64,000 nucleotides of DNA from Varibaculum vaginae (GTDB lineage Bacteria > Actinomycetota > Actinomycetes > Actinomycetales > Actinomycetaceae): NCBI RefSeq assembly GCF_900604285.1, contig NZ_UWNY01000001.1:434001-498000 (forward strand), in the 5' to 3' direction. Each line of letters begins with the position of its first letter. The first letter of the stretch is position 1. Made by a program: the position numbers and the translations under genes. Shown here one piece after another: positions 45,376-53,694 of the stretch. Below the pieces are notes generated by a model. That model had not been told where the DNA came from. It searched no databases and saw only the letters and a program-made list of their open reading frames with translations.

Positions 45376-46644
45376 GTGTTTAAGACCTATCGAGAGATTT
45401 TCGCCTATCCGGGTGCGCTCAGTTTTTCTATCGCCGGGGCGATAGCGCGCTTTCCTATGGCGATGGCAGGGCTTTCTACCCTGCTAATGATTTCTACTCT
45501 ATACGGGGAATATTCCCTGGCGGGGCAGGTGAACGCGGTAGTGGTAATCGCTATGGCGGCGGCTTCACCAATCCAGGCGCAGCTAGTGGATCGGCATGGG
45601 CAGGCTAAAATTCTGCGTCCCCTAGTAGCTGCTTCGCTGGTGCTATTGGCTGCTTTAACCGCAGCGACCCTCTATCACGCGCCACGCTGGACGCTCTATG
45701 TAATTGCTGCCCTATCTGGGGCTACTACCGGATCTTTTGGGGCTTTTGTGAGGGCGCGCTGGACTCATCTTTTAGCCGGTTCCCGCAAGCTAAATACGGC
45801 CTATGCTTTTGAAGCTGCTCTCGACGAAGTTATTTTTATTTTCGGCCCGATTATTGCCACTGTCCTGGCCACGGTAGTACACCCGGCGGCGGGGATTGTG
45901 GCCTGCCTGCTAACTTCGGGAATTGGGGGTTTCTGGTTTCTGGCGCAGCGGCAAACGGAACCTACTCCGCGTGGGAAGGCTGATTTTTCTCCCGAGGAGG
46001 CCAAACCGCTACTTAAATCAGCGGCGATGGTGGTACTGGGGACCATCTTTATGCTCTGTGGCCTAACTTTCGGCGCCTTAGATTTATCCGTAGTGGCCTA
46101 TTGTCGGGAAATCGGTATGCCACAAATAGCGGGCATCCTGCTAGCCATGTTCGGGGTTACTTCCTTTTCGGCGGCAATAATCTATGGTGCCAAGGAATGG
46201 GGAATCTCGGCTTTGCGCCTGTTCGTAGGGGGAATTATCCTGATGGCAATGGGGTTTTCCACGTTTTTCTTCGCTTCCAATGCCTGGATTTTAGGGCTTT
46301 GCCTGGCGCTTACTGGCGCCACCTATGCACCTACCATGACCAATGCGACCAATATTTTGGCGAATCTGGTTCCCCCTTCCCGTTTCACCGAAGGTATGGC
46401 CTGGCTAAACACTTTCTTTACCTTGGGAATCTCTGCGGGTGCCTGGATTGGGGGCAACGTGGTGGACGCGGGCGGGGCTCGGGCTGGCCTGTGGGTCGTC
46501 ATTGCTACTGCCTGGGCGATTCTCGCGGTTGTCTTGGCAGGTTCTCTGCCCTTGCGTAACTCGCTGCGCCGCGCCTACAAACGTCGCCTAGTGGCGGTAG
46601 ATCTGCACCTGGCAAAGCCGGATTCGCCCTCCAAAGATAACTAG
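45376..46644 (+). CDS. MFS transporter, substrate unknown
   Basis: A 422-residue carrier with about twelve membrane segments, in the usual two halves with a polar middle loop (RQTEPTPRGKADFSPEEAKPLLK). GTG start at 45376. Features such as DRHGQAKILRPLVAA after helix 2 fit the MFS loop motif. No neighbour hints at the substrate; efflux is common for this kind but not shown. Confidence 0.8.
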   Translation: MFKTYREIFAYPGALSFSIAGAIARFPMAMAGLSTLLMISTLYGEYSLAGQVNAVVVIAMAAASPIQAQLVDRHGQAKILRPLVAASLVLLAALTAATLYHAPRWTLYVIAALSGATTGSFGAFVRARWTHLLAGSRKLNTAYAFEAALDEVIFIFGPIIATVLATVVHPAAGIVACLLTSGIGGFWFLAQRQTEPTPRGKADFSPEEAKPLLKSAAMVVLGTIFMLCGLTFGALDLSVVAYCREIGMPQIAGILLAMFGVTSFSAAIIYGAKEWGISALRLFVGGIILMAMGFSTFFFASNAWILGLCLALTGATYAPTMTNATNILANLVPPSRFTEGMAWLNTFFTLGISAGAWIGGNVVDAGGARAGLWVVIATAWAILAVVLAGSLPLRNSLRRAYKRRLVAVDLHLAKPDSPSKDN

Positions 46645-46700
46645 GCGAGGATGCTCACGCTGGTTTCTACTCCTGGGATTAGCAAAATTCTCGGCTTGCT

Positions 46701-47780
46701 CTAGGCGTCTTGGAGATGAAAATCCGTGAGTTCGTGCCAGTTAATTTTTTGTTTTAGCGAGTGTCCCCAACCGAAATCACCGGTACTGTGTTGCGCTTGC
46801 CCAAGGATGATACTGGGCGCTACTCCTATTTTCCCAGCCATTTCCTTGACTAACTTAAGATCGCGTTTTTTAGGTAAGGATTTCCGATAGGGCTCCGGAA
46901 TCAAAGTTCGAGCCGCAAAAGCATCAGCTTCTTCCTCTGCCTGAGAATCATCATCACTGATAAATAGCTGTGTATCACTGTGAAGCAGCACGTGACCGAT
47001 TTCGTGAAAAAGAGTGAACCAAATCTGGTCATCGGTTTTATACAGTGTTGATAGCTGTATGACTGGGGAACCATTGACCCAGCGGGTAACTCCATGTATC
47101 CCCAAGCCGGTAATGGCAGGAATAATACAAAGCGCCACTCCCACTTCTTCTAAGTAGCGCCGCGCTTGTGGCAGGGCTTCTTCATTCCGTCTGCAAGTTA
47201 GCTCACGAAGCTGGGGTAGTAGAGCTTTAAGCGCAGCCTTGTCTAATGGAGGAAGATTATCCGGAATCTGTTTTTCCCCCAGGAGTAGCCAAGATGCGAG
47301 AGAGGGAAGATCTGTTTCACGGGAGGCTGCCCGGCGGCGATACGCCATACTACTTTTTGTCCAGCTGGCGGAAAATGCGCTAAAACTGGCGACTCCTAAA
47401 AAGGATAGTAGTTGCGAAACAGTTGCAGCCTTATCTCTGGCATTTGCAGTAATTACCCCGACTTCTCTGAGGTAGGTTAACGGGAAACTTTTTGCTACCG
47501 CGTAGGAGCTTTCTGCCTGGTTGCGCTGTTGTTCACGAAGTAAAGCATCCTGGTAACCGGCCTCGTAGCGGTTCCATATCCGGGCGGGAACCCCGGTTAC
47601 CCGCTCTAAAGCAATTGCGATTGCCGGAGTTAAGGCCGCTTTCCCCTGCAGTAGCTGGCTGACATGCTTACGGGAAACTCCCAGGCGCCGCGCTAGTTCA
47701 GCCTGGTTAATCTGGGTTTCGTCCATCCACTCTTGGATAAACTCTCCCGGAGCGGCAATAAAATTGTATTCGTTATTCAT
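46701..47780 (-). CDS. higA: Antitoxin-type XRE protein fused to an ImmA/IrrE zinc peptidase
   Basis: A 359-residue protein: HigA-like helix-turn-helix at residues 12-65 (FIQEWMDETQINQAELARRLGVSRKHVSQLL) and, at about 250-290, an ImmA/IrrE metallopeptidase with FHEIGHVLLHS (HExxH) and an acidic EEEADAFAA region. Such fusions act as the antitoxin of HigB/RelE toxins; the peptidase part may regulate stability or targets (inference). It follows the toxin gene by 18 bases, the HigBA order with toxin first. ATG at 47780 with AAAGGAGGGAGC just upstream. Confidence 0.87.
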   Translation of the reverse strand: MNNEYNFIAAPGEFIQEWMDETQINQAELARRLGVSRKHVSQLLQGKAALTPAIAIALERVTGVPARIWNRYEAGYQDALLREQQRNQAESSYAVAKSFPLTYLREVGVITANARDKAATVSQLLSFLGVASFSAFSASWTKSSMAYRRRAASRETDLPSLASWLLLGEKQIPDNLPPLDKAALKALLPQLRELTCRRNEEALPQARRYLEEVGVALCIIPAITGLGIHGVTRWVNGSPVIQLSTLYKTDDQIWFTLFHEIGHVLLHSDTQLFISDDDSQAEEEADAFAARTLIPEPYRKSLPKKRDLKLVKEMAGKIGVAPSIILGQAQHSTGDFGWGHSLKQKINWHELTDFHLQDA

Positions 47781-47798
47781 CTCGCTCCCTCCTTTTCT

Positions 47799-48101
47799 TT
47801 AGTGGTAGTCCTGTATGTCTACCACTTCGACTACTACTTCGATTTGCCTTGTCGTGTTTTCTGGTCGCACAATCAGTCGCCAATTTCCGCTAAGGCGAGC
47901 TGACCAGTGACCGGCAAAATTACCGGTTAATCTTTCCCATTTTCCAGTTCCCTGCAATAGGTCGTTCATATTTTCTGCGTACTGTAACTCAGCTAAGCGA
48001 AGCCTGAGAGTATTGGCTATCTGACTACCGTATGCGCGTTTTCGATTTGCCTGAGTGCTGCAGGATTTCTGCAACTTGGTTGAGGAAAATCGAATCAACA
48101 T
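47799..48101 (-). CDS. higB: HigB/RelE-type toxin
   Basis: A 100-residue protein of the ParE/RelE mRNA-interferase fold. The C-terminal part LQGTGKWERLTGNFAGHWSARLSGNWRLIVRP and VEVVDIQDYH, ending in Tyr-His, matches HigB toxins that cleave mRNA on the ribosome. N-terminal half shows ANTLRLRLAELQYAENMNDL. It is the first gene of the pair, has no ribosome site, and its ATG is 6 bases after a predicted -10, so it may be translated from a leaderless mRNA. Confidence 0.85.
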   Translation of the reverse strand: MLIRFSSTKLQKSCSTQANRKRAYGSQIANTLRLRLAELQYAENMNDLLQGTGKWERLTGNFAGHWSARLSGNWRLIVRPENTTRQIEVVVEVVDIQDYH

Positions 48102-48136
48102 GAATTAATGTTACCAAATAGGTAACATTTAGGCAA
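48102..48136 (-). promoter_or_regulatory. higBA promoter with overlapping inverted repeat
   Basis: On the minus strand TTGCCT (48131-48136), 17 bases, TAACAT (48108-48113), then 6 bases to the toxin ATG. A perfect 9-bp inverted repeat, AATGTTACC (48107-48115) and GGTAACATT (48121-48129), covers the spacer and the -10. It is very likely where the antitoxin represses its own operon. Confidence 0.7.
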
Positions 48137-48301
48137 GGGTGTATGTGCTCTTTTTCCTGCTGGTTGTTGTGTTGGGTAGCTGTAGCGGGGTAGTGACCGG
48201 ACGTGAACCGAAGAAAACTGGGGGATTGCGGGTAGGCTGGCAAGGTAACCAAAGCGAGGTAGCGTGACTGGTGACGGTAACGTTAGGCCATAAAGGAAAA
48301 C

Positions 48302-51196
48302 GTGGTGAGTGAAGTAGGCGGCCGGCGGCGGGCGGCGGAGCATTTCGTGCAACAGTGGACAGGTCATGGCTACGAAAAAGGCGAAACCCACAGCTTTTGG
48401 CTCTCCCTGCTGCAAGATGTGTTGGGGATGCGTGAAGTTTCCACCAAGTGTCGTTTTGAGCAGCGCACCCGGACTCGCGGATTTATTGACGTGGTGATTC
48501 CATCTGCGCGCACTATCGTGGAGCAAAAATCTTCTGGCGTGAACCTTGATGCGGGTGAGCTGCGCCAGGGACAAATAGTTACCCCTTTTGAACAGGCTAA
48601 ACGTTATGCCGATGCGCTACCGAATCGCCAGCGCCCAGATTTTATTATTGTTTGTAACTTCGAGCGTTTCCGGATTCATGACCTCAATAAAGAAGATCCG
48701 GCCGGCGATTTTATTGAATTTTCTTTAGCGGAACTGCCCGAACAGTCTTATCTGCTGGATTTTTTAATTGACCCGGCATATTCGCGCACGGAAAAGGAAC
48801 GCCAAGTCTCTATCTGCGCCGGGGAACTGATCGGCAAGCTACATCGCGGCCTGCTGGAGCAATATCAAGACCCCGATTCTGCCTGGTCGCAGCACTGCCT
48901 GAACGTGCTGTGTGTGCGTTTGGTGTTCTGTCTTTTTGCCGAGGACGCGGGGCTTTTTGGCAAGGACGCGCTGCTGCGTTACCTGCGAGGATTTACCGCT
49001 TCTCAAACCCGGGTGGCGCTGCAACGCCTGTTCCAAGTCCTAGACACCCCACTTGAGCAGCGAGACCCCTATCTGGAGGAAGAGCTCGCGGTTTTCCCCT
49101 ATGTGAATGGGGGACTGTTCCGGGACTCCGCTGCCGGCGCTCCGAACTTAACGGATGCGGGGGAAAGTTCGGGTGAGGAAGCTACTCAGGCCGTATTTCC
49201 CTCTTCGTTTGCGGGGGAGCCGGGACGAAGTTTAGAGATTCCGAACTTTACCGAGGAGCTGCGTGACTTGCTGCTTAATGAGGTATCGCAGGGAACTGAC
49301 TGGTCACAGATTTCTCCTACCGTGTTTGGGGGCGTTTTTGAGTCGACTTTGAATCCGGAAACTCGCCGCAGTGGAGGAATGCACTATACCAGTCCGGAAA
49401 ATATCCACCGGGTGATTGATCCGCTTTTCCTTGACGGTTTAAAGAATGAACTAGAAGGGATCCTGTCTGATCCGGGGATTTCCGATAGGTCGCGGCGGGC
49501 GAAACTGCGGGCTTTCCAAAACCGTTTAGCTAGTTTGACCTGGATGGATAGTGCCTGCGGATCCGGGAACTTCTTAACCGAAACCTATATTGAGGTGCGG
49601 CGCTTGGAAAACCAGGTGATTGCGGAGCTAGAGCGCGGGCAACAGGCTTGGGAATTCGAGCAGGAGGGCGCGGCGAAGAACCAGATTAAAGTGAATCTGG
49701 GACAGTTCTACGGGATAGAGATTAATGATTTCGCGGTCGCGGTGGCGTGTACCGCGCTGTGGATTGCCGAGCTGCAGGCTAATGGGGAAACGGCGGCAAT
49801 TTTGCAGCGGGAAGTAGCGGATTTACCGCTCCGCGATGACTCTAACATTGTGCTCGCGAACGCGGTCCGCCTAGACTGGGAGCAGCTGCTACCTGCAGAA
49901 AAGTGTTCATATTTAATTAGCAACCCTCCCTTTATTGGCTACTCCAATCACACCCCGGAGCAAAAACAGGATCGGTCAGACCTATTTGGCAAGCGGGGGG
50001 GGGGACTGGATTATGTAGCCTGCTGGTATCAGAAAGCCGCCAACTATATGCAAGGCACCGAGATCCGGGCAGCCTTTGTATCTACCAACAGTATTTGCCA
50101 AGGACAGCAAGTTACCCCGCTGTGGCGACCGCTATTTGAGCAAGGGGTTCGCATTAACTTCGCCCATCGCAGTTTCGTCTGGGACAATGAAGCCGAAAAT
50201 CAAGCCCATGTACACGTAGTAATCATCGGATTTTCTTATCAGGATGATCATCCGAAATATCTTTTCGAGCACCCGAAAGAAGGGGAATCTCGCCGCCAGC
50301 AGGTAGGACATATAAATGGTTATCTAACAGATGCCCTGGATGTGTTTGTGGACAGACGGGCTAAACCGCTGTGTGAAGTTGTTCCGATGGTTGCGGGTGG
50401 TAAACCCACTGAGGGTGGAAACTTGCTGCTGTGGCAGGAAGAAAAGGACGAGTTAGTAGCTCAAGAGCCAGCTGCGGAAAAGTGGATTCGTCCCTTCTCC
50501 ATGGGAGCTGAGTTCATTAATGGTAAGCCGCGTTATTGCTTGTGGCTGGTTGATTGCTCGCCGCAAGAGTTAGCTCACCTGCCGCTGGTGTTGGAACGGG
50601 TGCGCCGGGTAAAAGAGATGCGCCAATCCTCAGCCAAGGCGGCGACCCGCAAGAAGGCGGATACTCCCTGGTTATTCGATGAAATCCGCCCCCCGCAAGG
50701 AGATAAGTATATTGCGGTGCCTAAAGTTTCCTCTGAGCGGCGTGGATATATTCCCATAGGTTTCTTAGATACTGCGCATATTCCTGGAGATAAACTATTT
50801 TTCGTTTCAAACGCAGGACTATACGAGTTCGGCGTCCTCACTTCCCAGTTCCATAACGCCTGGATGCGGGTGGTCGCCGGCAGGCTGAAAAGCGATTATA
50901 GCTACGGGAATACCACCGTCTACAACACGTTTATTTGGCCAGACCCCACCCCGCAGCAAAAGCAAGTGATTGAAGAGGCCGCCGCCCTCGTCCTCGAGAA
51001 AAGGAAAGTCTATGCCCCGGCTACCTTGGCGGAGCTATATGACCCGGACAATGATTTCCTCTATCCCGATCTAACCCGGGCGCATGCCCAGCTAGATCGG
51101 GTAGTAGAAGCCGCCTACGGGGTGGACTTTGCCGGTGACGAAACCAAAATCACCTCCCACCTGTTCACCCTCTACCAAGCCGCCACCACTCCCTAA
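48302..51196 (+). CDS. MmeI-like Type IIL restriction-modification enzyme
   Basis: A single 964-residue protein that should both cut and methylate DNA. N-terminal nuclease with D63, then E74-Q-K76 (FIDVVIPSAR and TIVEQKSSG), the D-X(n)-EXK pattern of MmeI. A helical part follows, then an adenine-methylase core with motif I DSACGSGNF (about residue 416) and motif IV NPPF (about 541). The C-terminal half (about 700-964) fits the target-recognition domain. MmeI itself is of similar length. Start is GTG 48302 or GTG 48305. Faces the higBA pair. An orphan or damaged enzyme is unlikely, as all motifs are present. Confidence 0.88.
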   Translation: MVSEVGGRRRAAEHFVQQWTGHGYEKGETHSFWLSLLQDVLGMREVSTKCRFEQRTRTRGFIDVVIPSARTIVEQKSSGVNLDAGELRQGQIVTPFEQAKRYADALPNRQRPDFIIVCNFERFRIHDLNKEDPAGDFIEFSLAELPEQSYLLDFLIDPAYSRTEKERQVSICAGELIGKLHRGLLEQYQDPDSAWSQHCLNVLCVRLVFCLFAEDAGLFGKDALLRYLRGFTASQTRVALQRLFQVLDTPLEQRDPYLEEELAVFPYVNGGLFRDSAAGAPNLTDAGESSGEEATQAVFPSSFAGEPGRSLEIPNFTEELRDLLLNEVSQGTDWSQISPTVFGGVFESTLNPETRRSGGMHYTSPENIHRVIDPLFLDGLKNELEGILSDPGISDRSRRAKLRAFQNRLASLTWMDSACGSGNFLTETYIEVRRLENQVIAELERGQQAWEFEQEGAAKNQIKVNLGQFYGIEINDFAVAVACTALWIAELQANGETAAILQREVADLPLRDDSNIVLANAVRLDWEQLLPAEKCSYLISNPPFIGYSNHTPEQKQDRSDLFGKRGGGLDYVACWYQKAANYMQGTEIRAAFVSTNSICQGQQVTPLWRPLFEQGVRINFAHRSFVWDNEAENQAHVHVVIIGFSYQDDHPKYLFEHPKEGESRRQQVGHINGYLTDALDVFVDRRAKPLCEVVPMVAGGKPTEGGNLLLWQEEKDELVAQEPAAEKWIRPFSMGAEFINGKPRYCLWLVDCSPQELAHLPLVLERVRRVKEMRQSSAKAATRKKADTPWLFDEIRPPQGDKYIAVPKVSSERRGYIPIGFLDTAHIPGDKLFFVSNAGLYEFGVLTSQFHNAWMRVVAGRLKSDYSYGNTTVYNTFIWPDPTPQQKQVIEEAAALVLEKRKVYAPATLAELYDPDNDFLYPDLTRAHAQLDRVVEAAYGVDFAGDETKITSHLFTLYQAATTP

Positions 51197-51423
51197 CCCG
51201 CAGTAAAATCCCAGTTCCGGTGGGGAAATCCTCTAAGAACCGTGAACCCCGATACGCTAATAACCTCACTCGCGATTCTTCGGGAAGTGGAGTGTTTTGC
51301 CTCTGGTTAGATATGCACGCGGCATAGCTTCTACGCAGTAGCGGCAGGGACGCTGCACCCCGAATAAAAACGGCAACGATCGTACCAGCTCAAATAATTG
51401 GCGTAACAATTTTGCTAATCCGC
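51197..51423. other. Non-coding gap after the MmeI-like gene
   Basis: I see no gene, tRNA or strong hairpin here; the promoter of the next operon begins at 51424. Confidence 0.5.
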
Positions 51424-51478
51424 TTGACCGAAACGATTTTGTTCGCTATCGTGGCATTTACCGAACCGATTCGGTAAA
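51424..51478 (+). promoter_or_regulatory. Promoter and operator of the inositol-type operon
   Basis: TTGACC (51424-51429), a 17-base spacer and TATCGT (51447-51452) make a good promoter. Directly after it, 51457-51478 holds the inverted repeat TTTACCGAA, four bases, TTCGGTAAA. A repressor there would block transcription start. The LacI protein encoded at 55570 is the nearest candidate. Confidence 0.65.
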
Positions 51479-51580
51479 GTATTGGCAAGCTTCTAGCAGG
51501 CAAGAAAAATGGCTAAAACCAGGACTTGCAGTCAAAAACCGGCGGGGTAGCCGGGGGAAAGTTAGAGAAAGGAAACTGCG

Positions 51581-52516
51581 ATGGCGCAGAGCAAAGCAAT
51601 AAATACCAAGGATCCCAAATATTCCAAGTTATCAATCGGGGTGTGCCCTGACCAGTGGGGAGTATGGTTCCCTAAGGATGAAAAACAAATGGATCCTCGG
51701 CAAGCCTGGGAGGAAATGGCGGAAGCTGGATTCGAAATCATCGAAACCGGACCGTTCGGTTATTTCCCGACTGATCCCAAAGAACTACAAAAGTGGTGTG
51801 ATGAATTTGGGATGAAGGTAGTAGCCGGCACTGGTTGGGGGATTCTCCACAAAGCCGAAGCCTGGCCGGAAACTTTGAAAACTTTCCGTGCGATTGCTGA
51901 AACTCACGCGGCAGTAGGCGCGGAATACATCGTGCATCTACCTCCGCTTTACCGAGATGATAAGACTTGGGAATGGACAGATGACCGCGTCCTGTCCGAT
52001 GATGCCTGGAAGCTTTATGTAGAGCACGCCAACGCCCTAGGGCAAATGTTGCTGGACGAATATGGATTGAAGATGGTGCTGCACCCTCACGGAGATTCCC
52101 ATATTGAAACCCCCGAGGAAATCGCCCGCATTTTTGACGCCACCGATCCCAAGTACGTTAACCTCTGCCTGGATTCTGGTCACGTAGTCTACGGTGGCGG
52201 CGACCCGGTCGAACTGATTAAGAAATACCCAGAGCGGATTACCTATGTGCATATCAAGGCATTCGATGAAGCCATCACCAAAGAGGCACACGAAAAAGAT
52301 TGGCCCTTTGGTGAGGCCGTGGCTAAAGGTGCTTCGGTATGTCCCCCTGCTGGGCTGCCGGAAATGCATGAGTTTGTTGATGCGCTTGCAGGACTAGATC
52401 GCGAGATCTACTGCATTTGCGAACAGGACTGCTACCCGTGCGAACCCTCATTCCCGAAGCAGAACGCCATCAATATGCGTGAATACCTGGCCAGCTGCGG
52501 GCTGGGATTGAAGTAA
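51581..52516 (+). CDS. TIM-barrel sugar isomerase/dehydratase, IolE-like
   Basis: A 311-residue AP-endonuclease-2-type TIM barrel. SIGVCPDQWGVWFPKDE, GFEIIETGPFGYFP, LVLHPHGDSHIE-type residues (KMVLHPHGDSHIET), NLCLDSGHVVYGGGDPVELI and YVHIKAFDE closely follow 2-keto-myo-inositol dehydratase (IolE) and its relatives, with metal-binding His, Asp and Glu. First gene of the rightward operon, followed by an IolG-like dehydrogenase and an IolT-like transporter. IolE is the best guess; an epimerase of another keto-sugar is possible. AGAAAGGAAAC precedes the ATG. Confidence 0.8.
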   Translation: MAQSKAINTKDPKYSKLSIGVCPDQWGVWFPKDEKQMDPRQAWEEMAEAGFEIIETGPFGYFPTDPKELQKWCDEFGMKVVAGTGWGILHKAEAWPETLKTFRAIAETHAAVGAEYIVHLPPLYRDDKTWEWTDDRVLSDDAWKLYVEHANALGQMLLDEYGLKMVLHPHGDSHIETPEEIARIFDATDPKYVNLCLDSGHVVYGGGDPVELIKKYPERITYVHIKAFDEAITKEAHEKDWPFGEAVAKGASVCPPAGLPEMHEFVDALAGLDREIYCICEQDCYPCEPSFPKQNAINMREYLASCGLGLK

Positions 52517-52533
52517 CCATTTCTAACTTTATC

Positions 52534-52578
52534 GATACCTGCGGGAGCGGGATATTTGTTCCCCCTCCCGCAGGTATC
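52534..52578 (+). terminator. 14-bp hairpin between the first two inositol genes
   Basis: GATACCTGCGGGAG (52534-52547) pairs completely with 52565-52578; a further GGGA/TCCC pair lies inside. No T tract. May stop part of the transcript, or stabilise the upstream message. Confidence 0.55.
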
Positions 52579-52654
52579 ACCACTAAGTAGCTTTATAGCT
52601 GCGACCGGCTGCGGCGAGGCAACCGGGAAAACCACAGACTCATAGGGGAGAAAA

Positions 52655-53665
52655 ATGACATTAAATATTGGTTTAATCGGTGCCGGCGGTATGGGACGTG
52701 CCCACGTAGAGCGAATCGAAAACGAATTGACCGGCGGCAAGATTGTAGCGGTCGCCGACCTCAACTTAGAGGCTGCTAAAGAAGTAGCGGAAAAAGTTGG
52801 CGGCAAAGCCTACGGCTCAGGCGAAGAACTAATCGCAGATCCGAACGTAGATGCCGTCCTGATTGCTACCTTCGGTCGGGTGCACAAGCCCGATGTAATC
52901 CGAGCGATTGAAGCCGGAAAATACGTGCTTTGCGAAAAACCGCTGGCAACCACGGCTGAAGATTGCCGCGAAATTATGGAGGCCGAACAAAAGGCTGGGA
53001 AGAAACTAGTAACTGTTGGGTTTATGCGTCGTTTCGACCAGTCTTATGGCATCTTGAAAGCCAAGATGGACTCCAAAGAGCTGGGCGAAACCACCATGGT
53101 GCACTGTCGTCACCGTAACCCCACTGTTCCAGAAAACTACCTGTCTTCCATGGCGATTGATGACACCGCTATTCACGAAATTGATACTTGCCGCTGGTTA
53201 ACCGGTGAAGAAATCGTGAAGGTGCGGGTAGATATCCCCCGCTCCACCAGCTATAAGTTTGAACATCTCACCGACCCGATTGTGGTAGTCATGTACACCG
53301 AATCCGGGATCCGAATTGATGACGAAGTGAATGTGAACATCGGCTACGGCTATGACATTCAGTGCGAAGCGGTAATGGAACAGGGCACCGCCTACCTGGG
53401 AGATCAAGAAAAAGTGTATGTGCGTTCCAGCCAAGAACGTTCCAACGCTATCTGCCAATCCCATATTGACCGTTTCCATGATGCCTTTAACCGTGAGGTA
53501 CAGCAGTGGATTAACGCTGTTAGCCAGGATCGGCACACCGGTTCGAGCTCTTGGGATGGATACGCGGCAACCTGTGTGGTGGATGCTGCCCTGGAATCAT
53601 TAGAATCGCGCGAGTCCAAATTGATCTCCGTGGAATTAATTGAACAGCCAGAGTTCTACAAATAA
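52655..53665 (+). CDS. iolG: Inositol 2-dehydrogenase-like Gfo/Idh/MocA oxidoreductase
   Basis: NAD-dependent oxidoreductase of 336 residues. N-terminal Rossmann fold LNIGLIGAGGMGRAHVERI, the family motif CEKPLATT (Lys near residue 97), then MRRFDQSYGILK and the catalytic Asp/His in MAIDDTAIHEIDTCRWL. VNIGYGYDIQCEAV late in the protein is typical for IolG. It probably oxidises myo-inositol to the 2-keto form used by the IolE-like product of the gene before it. Strong AGGGGAG before the ATG. Confidence 0.87.
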   Translation: MTLNIGLIGAGGMGRAHVERIENELTGGKIVAVADLNLEAAKEVAEKVGGKAYGSGEELIADPNVDAVLIATFGRVHKPDVIRAIEAGKYVLCEKPLATTAEDCREIMEAEQKAGKKLVTVGFMRRFDQSYGILKAKMDSKELGETTMVHCRHRNPTVPENYLSSMAIDDTAIHEIDTCRWLTGEEIVKVRVDIPRSTSYKFEHLTDPIVVVMYTESGIRIDDEVNVNIGYGYDIQCEAVMEQGTAYLGDQEKVYVRSSQERSNAICQSHIDRFHDAFNREVQQWINAVSQDRHTGSSSWDGYAATCVVDAALESLESRESKLISVELIEQPEFYK

Positions 53666-53694
53666 CCCGAATCGCTGTTAAAGGAGAAAATAAT

